Of a stretch of DNA of 64,000 nt, positions 53,118 through 61,797 are shown in pieces. The notes below the pieces were generated by a model. That model had not been told where the DNA came from. It was given only the letters and a program-made list of their open reading frames with translations, and ran no database searches. The first letter of the stretch is position 1. Each line of letters begins with the position of its first letter. The position numbers and the translations under genes are program-made. Source of the stretch: Micromonospora echinaurantiaca (lineage in GTDB: Bacteria > Actinomycetota > Actinomycetes > Mycobacteriales > Micromonosporaceae); the NCBI RefSeq assembly GCF_900090235.1, contig NZ_LT607750.1, forward strand, positions 1,438,501 through 1,502,500, in the 5' to 3' direction.

Positions 53118-53131
53118 TGGGAGCGCTTCCA
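53118..53131 (+). promoter_or_regulatory. CebR-like operator 2 upstream of GH48
   Basis: TGGGAGCGCTTCCA, one mismatch to the CebR consensus, about 250 bases before the GH48 start and 97 bases after the preceding box. The paired spacing suggests promoter occlusion or looping by a LacI-family repressor. Confidence 0.78.
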
Positions 53132-53379
53132 TGGCACACTGTCGATCGACCGCGTCGCGGAGCCAGCTCGCGAGAGCGCGGGTCGCCGAGGGCATCCGGC
53201 AGGTCCGGCACGGCACCCGAGCCAGCCCGGCGAACGCCGCCCCCGTCACGGGCGTCGACCGCCGTACCCCCGCCCGGGCCGGGGCCACCACCATCCCGGG
53301 CGCCTGTGTCCCCCTCGTCGGGGCGGGTGCCCCGCCGGGGTTTCGAGCCCCCGGCCTGGTCCGAGGAGACACCGCGCAC

Positions 53380-56280
53380 ATGAGAAATCTGGCACGACGT
53401 CGCCGGCTGGCGATGGTCGCGGTCACCGCGCTGGCCGTCGGCGGGGTCACCCTGCCGGCCGGCGCCGCGCAGGCCGCCCCGGCCTGCGACGTGGTCTACG
53501 CGACCAACGACTGGAACACCGGCTTCACCGCCAACGTCACCATCAGGAACCTCGGCGATCCGATCAACGGCTGGACGCTGAAGTTCACCTTCCCCGGCAA
53601 CCAGCGGGTCACCCAGGGCTGGTCGGCCCGATGGAGCCAGACCGGCAACGAGGTCACCGCCACCAACGAGGCGTGGAACGGCAACCTGGGCACCGGCGCC
53701 AGCACCAGCATCGGCTTCAACGGCTCGTACAGCGGCAGCAACCCGAAGCCGACCTCGTTCTCGGTCAACGGCGTCACCTGCGGCGGCACCCCGCAGCAAC
53801 CCCCGACCGTCGCGCTGAGCGTGCCCGCCGGCCCGTTCGAGGCGCCGGCCGACGTGCCGCTGACCGCCACCGCCAGCGACCCCGACGGCACGATCAGCAA
53901 GGTCGAGTTCTACCGCAACGGGCTGCTGGTCAACACCGACACCACCGCCCCGTACGGCTACACCCTGGAGGACCTGCCGGCCGGCGACTACACCGTGCAG
54001 GCCAAGGCGTACGACAACGCCAACCTGACCGCCACCGCGGAGCGCGCCTTCACCGTGACCCCGGCCAGCGGGCCGGTGCTGGTGGCCACCCCGTCCTCGG
54101 TGAGCGTGACCGAGGGCGCCAGCGCCGCGGTCAACCTCAAGCTCAGCGCGGCCCCGACGGCCAACGTCCCGGTGACCGTCGCCCGCACCGGGGACGCGGA
54201 CATCACCGTCTCGCCGACCACCGTGACGCTCACCCCGAGCAACTGGAACACCGGGGTCAACGTCACCGTCGCCGCGGCGGAGGACGCCGACACCGTCGGC
54301 GGCACCGCCACCCTCACCGCCTCGGCCACCGGGTACGCCCCGCTGGCGATCACCGCCACCGAGATCGACAACGACACCCCGGGCGGCGACAACGAGTACG
54401 TCGAGCGGTTCCTCACCCAGTACGGCAAGATCAAGAACTCCGGCTACTTCAGCCCGGAGGGCGTGCCGTACCACTCCATCGAGACGCTGATCGTCGAGGC
54501 GCCCGACCACGGCCACGAGACCACCTCCGAGGCGTTCAGCTTCTGGCTGTGGCTGGAGGCCCAGTACGGTCGGGTCACCCAGAACTGGGCCCCGTTCAAC
54601 AACGCCTGGACGGTAATGGAGAAGTACATCATCCCGTCGCACGCCGACCAGCCAACTGCCGGTGCCGCCGGCACCCCGCAGTACGCCGCCGAACACGACC
54701 TGCCCAGCCAGTACCCGTCCCAGCTGGAGCCGTCGGTGCCGGTCGGCCAGGACCCGCTGCGCAGCGAGCTGCAGTCCACCTACGGCACCGGCGACATCTA
54801 CGGCATGCACTGGCTGCTCGACGTCGACAACACCTACGGCTACGGCCGGTGCGGCGACGGCACCACCCGGCCGGCGTACATCAACACCTTCCAGCGCGGC
54901 ACCCAGGAGTCGGTCTGGGAGACCGTGCCGCAGCCGTCCTGCGACACCTTCGCCCACGGCGGCCAGTACGGCTACCTGGACCTGTTCGTCAAGGAGTCCA
55001 ACGCGCCGGCGAAGCAGTGGAAGTACACCAACGCCCCGGACGCCGACGCCCGTGCGGTGCAGGCCGCCTACTGGGCGCTGACCTGGGCCAAGGAGCAGGG
55101 CAAGGCGGCCGATGTGGCGGCCACCGTGGCCAAGGCCGCCAAGATGGGTGACTACCTGCGCTACGCGATGTTCGACAAGTACTTCAAGAAGATCGGCAAC
55201 TGCGTCGGCGCCAGCGCCTGCCCGGCCGGCACCGGCAGGGAATCCGCGCACTACCTGATGTCCTGGTACTACGCCTGGGGCGGCGCGTACGAGACGAACC
55301 AGAACTGGTCCTGGCGGATCGGCTCCAGCCACAACCACTTCGGCTACCAGAACCCGTTCGCGGCCTGGGCGCTGACCAACGTGGCCGAGCTGAAGCCGAA
55401 GTCGCCCACCGCGGTGGACGACTGGACCAGGAGCTTCGAGCGGCAGTTGGAGTTCTACACCTGGCTCCAGTCCGCCGAGGGCGGCATCGCCGGCGGCGCG
55501 ACCAACAGTTGGGGCGGGCACTACGGCCAGCCGCCGGCCGGCACCTCCACCTTCTACGGCATGTTCTACGACGTCGACCCGGTCTACAACGACCCGCCGT
55601 CCAACCAGTGGTTCGGCATGCAGGCCTGGTCGATGCAGCGGATCGCCGAGCTCTACCTGCAGACCGGCAACACCCGGGCCAAGGCACTGCTGGACAAGTG
55701 GGTGCCGTGGGCGATCGCCAACACCACGCTCGGCGCCAACTGGTCGATCCCGTCGGACATGACCTGGAGCGGCCAGCCGACCACCTGGAACCCGAGCAAC
55801 CCGCAGCCCAACACCAACCTGCACGTCGAGGTCACCACCCGCGGCCAGGACGTCGGCGTCGCCGCCGCCTACGCCCGCACCCTCATCGCGTACGCGGCGC
55901 GCTCCGGCAACACCGCGGCGAAGGACACCGCCAAGGGGCTGCTGGACGCGCTGCACGCGGCCAGCGACGCGCAGGGCGTCTCCACCACCGAGAAGCGCGG
56001 CGACTACCGGCGCTTCGACGACGTCTACGACGCCAGCACCGGCCAGGGGCTCTACGTCCCGCCGGGCTGGACCGGCACGATGGCCAACGGCGACGCCATC
56101 GCCGCGGGCAAGAGCTTCGTCGACATCCGTTCCTTCTACAAGAACGACCCGGCCTGGCCGAAGGTCCAGGCGTACCTCGACGGCGGCCCCGAGCCGACCT
56201 TCAACTACCACCGGTTCTGGGCGCAGGCCGACGTCGCCATGGCGTACGCGGACTACGGCAACCTGTTCCCCAACGGCTGA
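53380..56280 (+). CDS. Secreted GH48 cellulase with N-terminal CBM2
   Basis: Multidomain cellulase of 966 residues; GAGGAGAC precedes ATG 53380. In order: a signal peptide with RRRRLAMVAVTALAV cleaved near AQAA (about 33); a CBM2 with N- and C-terminal Cys (about 36 and 131) and surface Trp residues; an Ig-like domain (about 138-227); a Calx-beta-like domain (about 231-330); and a GH48 catalytic domain (about 345-966) with HGHETTSEAFSFWLWLEAQYG, where the general acid Glu lies, and NPFAAWALTN. GH48 enzymes are processive, reducing-end cellobiohydrolases. Usually the CBM2 is C-terminal or joined by a short linker, so the two beta domains between are notable. CebR-like boxes upstream suggest induction by cellobiose. 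Confidence 0.95.
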   Translation: MRNLARRRRLAMVAVTALAVGGVTLPAGAAQAAPACDVVYATNDWNTGFTANVTIRNLGDPINGWTLKFTFPGNQRVTQGWSARWSQTGNEVTATNEAWNGNLGTGASTSIGFNGSYSGSNPKPTSFSVNGVTCGGTPQQPPTVALSVPAGPFEAPADVPLTATASDPDGTISKVEFYRNGLLVNTDTTAPYGYTLEDLPAGDYTVQAKAYDNANLTATAERAFTVTPASGPVLVATPSSVSVTEGASAAVNLKLSAAPTANVPVTVARTGDADITVSPTTVTLTPSNWNTGVNVTVAAAEDADTVGGTATLTASATGYAPLAITATEIDNDTPGGDNEYVERFLTQYGKIKNSGYFSPEGVPYHSIETLIVEAPDHGHETTSEAFSFWLWLEAQYGRVTQNWAPFNNAWTVMEKYIIPSHADQPTAGAAGTPQYAAEHDLPSQYPSQLEPSVPVGQDPLRSELQSTYGTGDIYGMHWLLDVDNTYGYGRCGDGTTRPAYINTFQRGTQESVWETVPQPSCDTFAHGGQYGYLDLFVKESNAPAKQWKYTNAPDADARAVQAAYWALTWAKEQGKAADVAATVAKAAKMGDYLRYAMFDKYFKKIGNCVGASACPAGTGRESAHYLMSWYYAWGGAYETNQNWSWRIGSSHNHFGYQNPFAAWALTNVAELKPKSPTAVDDWTRSFERQLEFYTWLQSAEGGIAGGATNSWGGHYGQPPAGTSTFYGMFYDVDPVYNDPPSNQWFGMQAWSMQRIAELYLQTGNTRAKALLDKWVPWAIANTTLGANWSIPSDMTWSGQPTTWNPSNPQPNTNLHVEVTTRGQDVGVAAAYARTLIAYAARSGNTAAKDTAKGLLDALHAASDAQGVSTTEKRGDYRRFDDVYDASTGQGLYVPPGWTGTMANGDAIAAGKSFVDIRSFYKNDPAWPKVQAYLDGGPEPTFNYHRFWAQADVAMAYADYGNLFPNG

Positions 56281-56289
56281 ACCGGCCTT

Positions 56290-56319
56290 CCGGGTGGACG
56301 GTTCGCCCCGTCCACCCGG
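56290..56319 (+). terminator. Terminator after GH48
   Basis: CCGGGTGGACG and CGTCCACCCGG, 11 pairs around an 8-base loop, 10 bases after the stop codon. A further GGGGTGGGCCG/CGGCCCACCCC dyad at 56391-56439 could act as a second stop. Confidence 0.7.
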
Positions 56320-56531
56320 GAGCCCACCGGGCGGCGGGAGGAATCCCGGACGCCCGGTCGGCAAGGCGGCCTGACGCCCACGGTCAGGCCGGGGTGGGCC
56401 GGCCATCCGGCCGACGCAGCGGGTCGGTCGGCCCACCCCACCGCCCGGACAACCCGCGCCTCGAAAAAGCCCGAAAAAAGAGGCCGTCACGGGATCACGC
56501 GCGGGACCGCGACGGAGTAACGTACGTCACC

Positions 56532-56563
56532 GGAGAGGCCGCTCCCCCCGTGGCGGCCTCTCC
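56532..56563. terminator. Hairpin next to the DUF3159 stop
   Basis: GGAGAGGCCGC and GCGGCCTCTCC, perfect 11-base arms with a 10-base loop, followed on the + strand by ATCACTTTTCC and adjoining the minus-strand stop at 56565. It can end DUF3159 transcripts and anything read from the left. Confidence 0.65.
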
Positions 56564-56564
56564 A

Positions 56565-57281
56565 TCACTTTTCCGGCGCCGCCGCCACCGCACCGGCCCG
56601 GTCCACCGGATGCCGCAGCCCCGGATGCCCCGCCGGCAGCGACCGGCGCACCACCACCCAGCTCACCGCCAGCGCGGCGGCCACCAGCGGCCAGCTCAGC
56701 GCCACCCGGGCCACCGTCAACGCGAGCACCTGCCCGGCCAGGTAGAGCGGCAGGAACACCGCCACCCGCAGCACGTAGCTCGCCGCCCAGACCCAGCTGC
56801 CCCGCCCGTACGCCCGCAGCAGCGCCGGATCCCGTCGCCACCGGCTGCGCTGGCGCAGGGCCACCCCGACCACCACCCCGAGCAGCGGCCAGCGCACCGC
56901 GATGCTCACCATCCAGGCCAGCGCGCTCGCCGCGTTCGAGAGCAGCTGCAACAGGAAGAAGTCCTCGGCCCGCCCGGTCCGCAGGGCGATCAGCGCGGCC
57001 ACGCAGACGGCGAGCAACCCGATCAGCACCGACCTCGGCCGGTCGCCGCGGCGCAGCCGCCAACCGGCCACCACCGTGCCGGCGACCACGGCCGCCCCGA
57101 TCCCGGCCCAGAGCGAGTGCCCGCCGAGCAGCCAGCCGGCGGCGAACGCGACCGGCGGCAAGGTGGCGTCGACCGCGCCCCGTCGGCCGCCGAGCAGGTC
57201 GGCGAGCGACTCCGGGCGACCCGCCCCAGCCCCGTCCGACCGCTCGGTGGGCGGCAGGTTCCGCTCCGGTCCGCCGGTCAC
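56565..57281 (-). CDS. DUF3159 family membrane protein
   Basis: Integral membrane protein of 238 residues. The family motif SLADLLGGRRGAVDATLPPVAFAAGWLLGG opens the membrane part (about 25-55). Five or six hydrophobic segments follow, with YGRGSWVWAASYVLRVAVFLPLYLAG near 160. A polar N-terminus of about 24 residues is cytoplasmic. DUF3159 proteins are actinobacterial and of unknown function, found near sugar or nucleotide genes in some genomes. It is divergent from the PAP2 gene. Confidence 0.87.
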   Translation of the reverse strand: MTGGPERNLPPTERSDGAGAGRPESLADLLGGRRGAVDATLPPVAFAAGWLLGGHSLWAGIGAAVVAGTVVAGWRLRRGDRPRSVLIGLLAVCVAALIALRTGRAEDFFLLQLLSNAASALAWMVSIAVRWPLLGVVVGVALRQRSRWRRDPALLRAYGRGSWVWAASYVLRVAVFLPLYLAGQVLALTVARVALSWPLVAAALAVSWVVVRRSLPAGHPGLRHPVDRAGAVAAAPEK

Positions 57282-57351
57282 CCGTCACCTCCTACCGTCG
57301 GCACAAACCTAATGCGGTACTCGAGACGCGTTATCGGGTACCCGGTCGGAT

Positions 57352-58305
57352 GTGGTGAATCGACGCAGTGTCAGCACGCGGGCCGTCGCCGGACCGGCCC
57401 GCCGATCCGGCTACCGTGTGCGGGTGCACGCGACGGCAAGGCGTTGGACGGCGGTCTGGTTGGTCGTACTGGCCATCGTTCAGGCGGCGGCCCTGGTCGT
57501 CGTGTGGCGGGTCGCCATGCACACCGGCCTCGGCCAGTGGGTGGACACGGTCGCGCTGACCGGCAACCGGATCGGCCAGGACCGCATCGACGAGCCGGTG
57601 GACCGGTTGCTCAACGCCATGTCGGTGGTGTCCCTGGTGGCGACCACCGCGGTGATCGGCTTCATCGCGCTGATCCGGGGGCGGATCGCCCTGGCCGTCA
57701 CGGCCACCCTGCTGGTCGTCGGCGCCAACGTCAGCACCCAACTGCTCAAGTACGGACTGGACCGGCCCGACTTCGGCATCGACCCGCAGCGGGCGTACGC
57801 CGGCAACAGCCTGCCCAGCGGCCACGCCACGGTCGCCGCGTCGGTGGCGGTGGCGCTGGTGCTGGTGCTACCCCGCAAGGTCCGGGCGCTCGGTGCCCTC
57901 CTCGGCGCCGGTTACGCCGCGGTCGCCGGGGTGGCCACCCTCTCCGCCGGCTGGCACCGGCCCAGCGACGCGGTGGCCGCGTTCCTCGTGGTCGGCGTCT
58001 GGGCGGCACTGGCCGGGCTGCTGCTCCTGGCCCTGCAACGCGACCAGGCCCAGGTGTCCTCCGCCGACGCGCACCGGGTGGCCGCGGCGGTGCTCGGCGT
58101 CGGCGGCGCGCTCGCGGTGATCGGCTGCGCGCTCGCCCTGTCCTGGCTGGTCGACCTGCGCGGCACCCCGCCCACCGAGCTGTCCCGGCGACCGCTGTTC
58201 GTCGGCTACGCCGGCAGCGCCGCCGGCATCGCCGGGACGATGGGCCTGGTGATGGCGCTGGTGCTCACCGCCGTGCACCGGCTGGTGCCGCGCCGCCCGG
58301 GCTGA
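57352..58305 (+). CDS. PAP2-family phosphatase
   Basis: Membrane phosphatase of up to 317 residues. The three PAP2 motifs are present: KYGLDRPDFGIDP (KxxxxxxRP), SLPSGHATV (PSGH) and SAGWHRPSDAVAAF (SRxxxxxHxxxD with the first Ser-Arg altered to Ala-Gly). Six membrane segments surround them, so the active site faces outside. GTG 57352 is taken, but GTG 57418 or 57424, just before the first span, are possible. It probably hydrolyses lipid phosphates or undecaprenyl pyrophosphate; sequence alone does not separate these. Confidence 0.87.
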   Translation: MVNRRSVSTRAVAGPARRSGYRVRVHATARRWTAVWLVVLAIVQAAALVVVWRVAMHTGLGQWVDTVALTGNRIGQDRIDEPVDRLLNAMSVVSLVATTAVIGFIALIRGRIALAVTATLLVVGANVSTQLLKYGLDRPDFGIDPQRAYAGNSLPSGHATVAASVAVALVLVLPRKVRALGALLGAGYAAVAGVATLSAGWHRPSDAVAAFLVVGVWAALAGLLLLALQRDQAQVSSADAHRVAAAVLGVGGALAVIGCALALSWLVDLRGTPPTELSRRPLFVGYAGSAAGIAGTMGLVMALVLTAVHRLVPRRPG

Positions 58306-58311
58306 CGGCGC

Positions 58312-58764
58312 TCAGCGGGCGTACGTGCCGACCATCGTGCCGCTGGCGAACTCCTTGTCGGTGAGCGCCCGGTACACGTCGGGCACCTGCGGCGCGTCGG
58401 GCAGTTCCAGCGGGCGCTGCAGCGCGTAGAGCCGGAAGAAGTAGCGGTGCGGGTCGTCGCCCCGGGGCGGCTGCGGCCCGCCCCAGCCCATCTCGCCGAA
58501 GCCGTTGGGCCACTCCCGGCCGCCGAGCGGCACGCCGCCCTCGGGCGTTCCGTCCGAGTTCCGCGAGATCCCGGTGACCAGCCAGTGCAGGAACGGCGTC
58601 TTCCCGGCGTCCGGGTCCTCCACGAACAGGACCAGCTCGACCGCGGAATCCGGCACCTGCGACCACTCCAGCGGTGGCGAGACGTTGCCGCCGTCGCGGG
58701 CGACGCGGTCCGGCAGCCGGTCGTGGTCGTTGAACGCGGTGCTGCGCAGCATGATCCCGGCCAT
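58312..58764 (-). CDS. YbhB/YbcL-family (PEBP/Raf kinase inhibitor-like) protein
   Basis: Phosphatidylethanolamine-binding-like protein of 150 residues from ATG 58764. It shows the conserved core: GGNVSPPLEWSQVPDSAVELVLFVEDPDA (ligand pocket, about 26-54), PFLHWLVTGI with the conserved His (about 58-67), and HRYFFRLYALQRPLELPD (about 108-125). The first residues MAGIMLRSTAFNDHD are as in homologues. Cytoplasmic, function unknown in bacteria. It converges on the PAP2 gene with 6 bases between stops. Confidence 0.9.
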   Translation of the reverse strand: MAGIMLRSTAFNDHDRLPDRVARDGGNVSPPLEWSQVPDSAVELVLFVEDPDAGKTPFLHWLVTGISRNSDGTPEGGVPLGGREWPNGFGEMGWGGPQPPRGDDPHRYFFRLYALQRPLELPDAPQVPDVYRALTDKEFASGTMVGTYAR

Positions 58765-58893
58765 CCCTGACGCTCCTCTCGTCGGCCCGGTCGCGCGTAC
58801 CCGCCCGGCGGGCGCCGAAACGACCCGCGCCGCCCGGTCCGGCAACGGCCGCGGACGGTGTGAGAGGGTACGGCCGGCGGAGGGGGAGGACCG

Positions 58894-59562
58894 GTGCGAG
58901 CGGTACGAACGGGATTCCGGGACGAGTGCGCCCGGCTGGGCGAGGTGCTGCGCGACCTCGACGAGGCGGACTTCGACCGGCCCACCGGCTGCGCGCCGTG
59001 GACCGTGCGGGAGTTGCTCGCGCACGTGCGTACCGGCGCCGGGCGGCTGGTGGACATGCTCGCCGCGCCGGCCCCGGCCCGCGCCGAGGTGGACGCGGCC
59101 GGCTACTTCGGGGCCGCCAAGTTCGCCCCGGCGGTGGACGCCGACCGGATCGACGCCGGCCGGCGGGAGGCCCGGGAACTCGACGGGGCGGCGCTGGTCG
59201 CGGACTTCGACCGGGCCTGGCGGGCCACCCTCGACGCGGTCGACGCCCAGCCGCCCGGCCGGGTGGTACGCACCCGGCACGGCGACGCGATGGCGCTCGG
59301 CGAGTTCCTGCGTACCCGGGTGGTGGAGGTCGCCGTGCACGGCCTGGACCTGGCGGCGGCACTGGACCGGCGGCCGTGGCTCACCCCGGCGGCGGCGGAG
59401 GTCGTCGCCGACCTGCTCACCGGCGGCCACCCGGCCCCGGCGGAGCTGGGTTGGGACCGGCTGACCCTGATCCGCAAGGCGACCGGCCGGGCCGACCTCA
59501 CCGACGCCGAGCGGGCGGCCGTCGACGCCGCCGGCTTCCGCTGGCTCTCCTTCGCCGGCTGA
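58894..59562 (+). CDS. Mycothiol-dependent maleylpyruvate isomerase-type protein
   Basis: MDMPI N-terminal-domain protein of 222 residues from GTG 58894, after GGGGGAGGA. The DinB-like metal site is in PTGCAPWTVRELLAHVRTGAGRL (about 30-52, with His), and the second His is in VVEVAVHGLDLAAAL (about 148-162). The family opens mycothiol-conjugated substrates or transfers mycothiol; maleylpyruvate isomerase itself is only one member. The C-terminal RWLSFAG fits the family tail. Substrate unknown. Confidence 0.87.
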   Translation: MRAVRTGFRDECARLGEVLRDLDEADFDRPTGCAPWTVRELLAHVRTGAGRLVDMLAAPAPARAEVDAAGYFGAAKFAPAVDADRIDAGRREARELDGAALVADFDRAWRATLDAVDAQPPGRVVRTRHGDAMALGEFLRTRVVEVAVHGLDLAAALDRRPWLTPAAAEVVADLLTGGHPAPAELGWDRLTLIRKATGRADLTDAERAAVDAAGFRWLSFAG

Positions 59563-59644
59563 CCACCGCCGCCCGGGGCCAGCTGTCACGTCCGGCAAGC
59601 CCGCCCGGAACCGGATCTTCCCGGAGTACCAGGGCGGCTGGTCC

Positions 59645-59911
59645 CTAGGACGCCTGGCGGACGGCCATGTCGGCCAGCCAGACGTCGGCCAGGTCGCTGA
59701 GCGGGACGTCGAGGGCCTGGCTGAGGCAGACCACCGTGCCGAACGCCGGTGCGGGAAGACGACCCGCCTCGATCTTGCGCAGCGTCTCGGGGGAGATGCC
59801 GGCTGCCAGGGCCACCTCGACGAGGCTGCGGCCGGCGCGTGCGGTGCGGAGGGCGGCTCCGAGGCGCTGGCCCGCTGCGATCTGTTCGGCGGTGAGTGGT
59901 TGGCGAACCAT
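59645..59911 (-). CDS. XRE-type helix-turn-helix regulator
   Basis: Small regulator of 88 residues from ATG 59911. The Cro/CI-type helix-turn-helix lies at about 18-70: LGAALRTARAGRSLVEVALAAGISPETLRKIEAGRLPAPAFGTVVCLSQALDV. GGAGG lies about 13 bases upstream. It is divergent from a methionine aminopeptidase gene, with a perfect palindrome between them. Such XRE-map pairs recur in actinobacteria, suggesting that the regulator controls this second aminopeptidase. Confidence 0.88.
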   Translation of the reverse strand: MVRQPLTAEQIAAGQRLGAALRTARAGRSLVEVALAAGISPETLRKIEAGRLPAPAFGTVVCLSQALDVPLSDLADVWLADMAVRQAS

Positions 59912-59963
59912 GCCAGCAGGATATCCCTCCGGAGCGTCCCGCCCCGGCGTGGTATGAAAATCC

Positions 59964-59979
59964 CGGTATAAAAATACCG
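59964..59979. promoter_or_regulatory. Palindromic operator in the XRE-map promoter
   Basis: CGGTAT-AAAA-ATACCG, perfect 6-base arms, in an unusually AT-rich patch. A related GGTATGAAAA lies 14 bases to the left (59951-59960), making a direct repeat with GGTATAAAAA. It is placed between the divergent starts and overlaps a TATAAA -10-like element for map. The probable binding site of the XRE protein. Confidence 0.7.
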
Positions 59980-59999
59980 ACCGTGGGAGGGAAGCTGTC

Positions 60000-60818
60000 G
60001 TGATCGAGCTCAAGTCCGCCGAGGAGATCGGCCGGATGGCGGTGACCGGCGAGTTCGTCGGCGAGCTGCTCGCCGAGCTGAGCGAGGTTGCCGCCGTCGG
60101 CGTCAACCTGATGGACCTCGAACACTACGCCCGCCGCCGGATCCGCGAACGCGGCGCCGAATCCTGCTACTGGGACTACGCCCCGTCGTTCGGCCGTGGC
60201 CCCTTCCGCAACGTGCTGTGCCTGTCGGTCAACGACGCGGTGCTGCACGGCCTGCCGCACGACTACGTGCTGCGCGACGGTGACCTGCTCAGCATCGACA
60301 TGGCGGCCAGCATCGACGGCTGGGCCGCCGACTCCGCGATCTCCGTCATCGTCGGCATCGCCGACCCAGCCGATGAGAAGTTGATCGAGGCCACCGAGGT
60401 CGCGCTGGAGGCCGGCATCGCCGCCGCCCAACCCGGCGGCCGCCTCGGCGACATCTCCGCCGCGATCGGCGAGGTCGCCCACTCCTACGGCTACCGCGTC
60501 AACGCCGAGTTCGGCGGTCACGGCATCGGCCGCACCATGCACGAGGCCCCGCACGTGGCCAACAACGGCCGCGCCCGGCGCGGCCTGAAACTCCAGCCCG
60601 GCCTCACCATCGCCATCGAGCCGTGGTTCTGCCGCTCCACAGACAAGATCACGTTCGACAGGGACGGCTGGACGATCCGCTCCGCCGACGGCTCCCGTAC
60701 CGCCCACTCCGAGCACACGGTCGCCATCACGGCTTCCGGCCCTCAGGTCCTGACCCGCCGGCCCACCGCCGGCGCCGCCTCGGCCGATCCCACCAGGAAG
60801 TCCGCCACAGCCTCCTGA
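60000..60818 (+). CDS. map: Type I methionine aminopeptidase
   Basis: Metallopeptidase of 272 residues removing N-terminal Met; GTG 60000 after GGGAGG. The metal ligands are in DGDLLSIDMAASIDGWAADSAIS (two Asp), GHGIGRTMHEAPHV (His, with the S1 His before it), AIEPWF (Glu) and SEHTVAI (Glu). The opening IELKSAEEIGRMAVTG is as in type Ia enzymes without an N-terminal extension. A basic tail of about 20 residues after the last strand is unusual. It is probably an accessory copy, since it is paired with its own XRE regulator and not with ribosomal genes. Confidence 0.93.
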   Translation: MIELKSAEEIGRMAVTGEFVGELLAELSEVAAVGVNLMDLEHYARRRIRERGAESCYWDYAPSFGRGPFRNVLCLSVNDAVLHGLPHDYVLRDGDLLSIDMAASIDGWAADSAISVIVGIADPADEKLIEATEVALEAGIAAAQPGGRLGDISAAIGEVAHSYGYRVNAEFGGHGIGRTMHEAPHVANNGRARRGLKLQPGLTIAIEPWFCRSTDKITFDRDGWTIRSADGSRTAHSEHTVAITASGPQVLTRRPTAGAASADPTRKSATAS

Positions 60819-60822
60819 CCCA

Positions 60823-60839
60823 CCGCCCGCCCCGGGCGG
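60823..60839. terminator. Short GC hairpin between map and the DUF1028 gene
   Basis: CCGCCCG, three C, CGGGCGG: a compact 7-pair hairpin just after the map stop, between convergent genes. Confidence 0.45.
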
Positions 60840-60878
60840 GACTCAGGGCGTTCCGAAAACGATCCGGACCGGTCGACC

Positions 60879-61742
60879 TCAGCTGCCGGCCCGGGGCGCG
60901 GGCACCTGCGGCACCGCCTTGCGCAGGTGGTCGAGCACCACCGGGTCGATCCGCCCGGGCACCAGCCGCTCCTCCAGGTTCTCCATCCCCGCCCAGGAGA
61001 AGAGCGCCTCCTGCGGGTCGGCCGGGTCGACCGGGTGACCCAGCGCGGCCAACAGCCCGGCGACCTCCGCGGCGACCGCACCGGTCAGCTCCAGCAGGGT
61101 CGCCGGGTCCGGCCGGCTGAACAGCAGGGTGTGCACGGCGAGCAGCCGGCCCAGCTCGGTCACCGGGTCGGCGTGGTCGTCGACCCGCAGGTCGACCAGC
61201 GCGTCACCGGTGCCGCCGTACCCGCCGCCGCGCTCGACCACCAGCAGCCCGGCGCTCTGCCGCCCGCGCCGGTCACCGCCGGCCTGGTCACCGGCGCGCA
61301 GCGCGGCCAGCAGGCGCTCCGGGAACGGCAGGGCGCCGCCGCCCAGCCAGGCGTCCCGCATCGCATCGATCACCTGCGGGCCGGCCAGGATGTTGCCCTG
61401 TGCCGCCCAACCGTCGCCGGCCTGCCCGCCGGCCCAGTCGTGGCACATCGGCCCGGTGAAGGTCGCCCCCGGCCCGGTGGCGGCGACCACGCCGAGCTGC
61501 CGGTGGTCCCGGTCCGGGTCGGCGGCGACCAGCCCGGCCACCACGTCGGCGGCGGCCACGCCGGTGCGCAGCATGGTCAGCCCCTGCGGGCGGTAGGCGA
61601 GGTTCACGTGGGCCTGGGTGGCGAGCGCGCCGACCTCGGCCTCGGCGGCCGGGACGAGCGCCCCGGCGGCGAGGAACCTGCTGGCCACGGCGACGCCGTG
61701 CAGGCGGCCGTCGGCGGAGCGGGCGACGATGGAGAAGGTCAC
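60879..61742 (-). CDS. DUF1028 family protein
   Basis: Ntn-hydrolase-like protein of 287 residues from GTG 61742. The family opening is TFSIVARSADGRLHGVAVASRFLAAGALVPAA (about 2-34), then ATQAHVNLAYRPQGLTMLRTG (about 41-61), QLGVVAATGPGATFTG and AAQGNILAGPQVIDAM (about 122-137). The C-terminal WAGMENLEERL segment is also typical. Thr2 could be a nucleophile. A longer upstream frame is not supported. The biological role of the family is not established; proposals include peptidase-like or amidase activity. Confidence 0.87.
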   Translation of the reverse strand: MTFSIVARSADGRLHGVAVASRFLAAGALVPAAEAEVGALATQAHVNLAYRPQGLTMLRTGVAAADVVAGLVAADPDRDHRQLGVVAATGPGATFTGPMCHDWAGGQAGDGWAAQGNILAGPQVIDAMRDAWLGGGALPFPERLLAALRAGDQAGGDRRGRQSAGLLVVERGGGYGGTGDALVDLRVDDHADPVTELGRLLAVHTLLFSRPDPATLLELTGAVAAEVAGLLAALGHPVDPADPQEALFSWAGMENLEERLVPGRIDPVVLDHLRKAVPQVPAPRAGS

Positions 61743-61797
61743 GCGTTGGAGATTAGCGCCCCCGGCCGGGTATGCATCGGCGCCGCTGGATGCCCGC

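Larger units (their letters stand above)
52430..53379. other. Long regulatory region between the GH1 and GH48 genes
   Basis: 950 bases with no convincing gene. It holds three CebR-like boxes (52468, 53007, 53118). It also holds a run of hairpins at about 52725-52840: a CCCCTTT/AAGGGG dyad, a perfect 13-base stem at 52760-52792 and ACACGCACG/CGTGCGTGT at 52802-52838. About 250 bases of untranslated leader precede the GH48 start. The hairpin group might be a terminator for GH48-side transcripts, an untranslated RNA, or just GC-rich structure. Confidence 0.5.

Noticed and set aside
53049..56490. Long minus-strand frame opposite the GH48 gene
   Set aside because: Only a GC-bias shadow; GH48, CBM2 and signal peptide are clear on the + strand.
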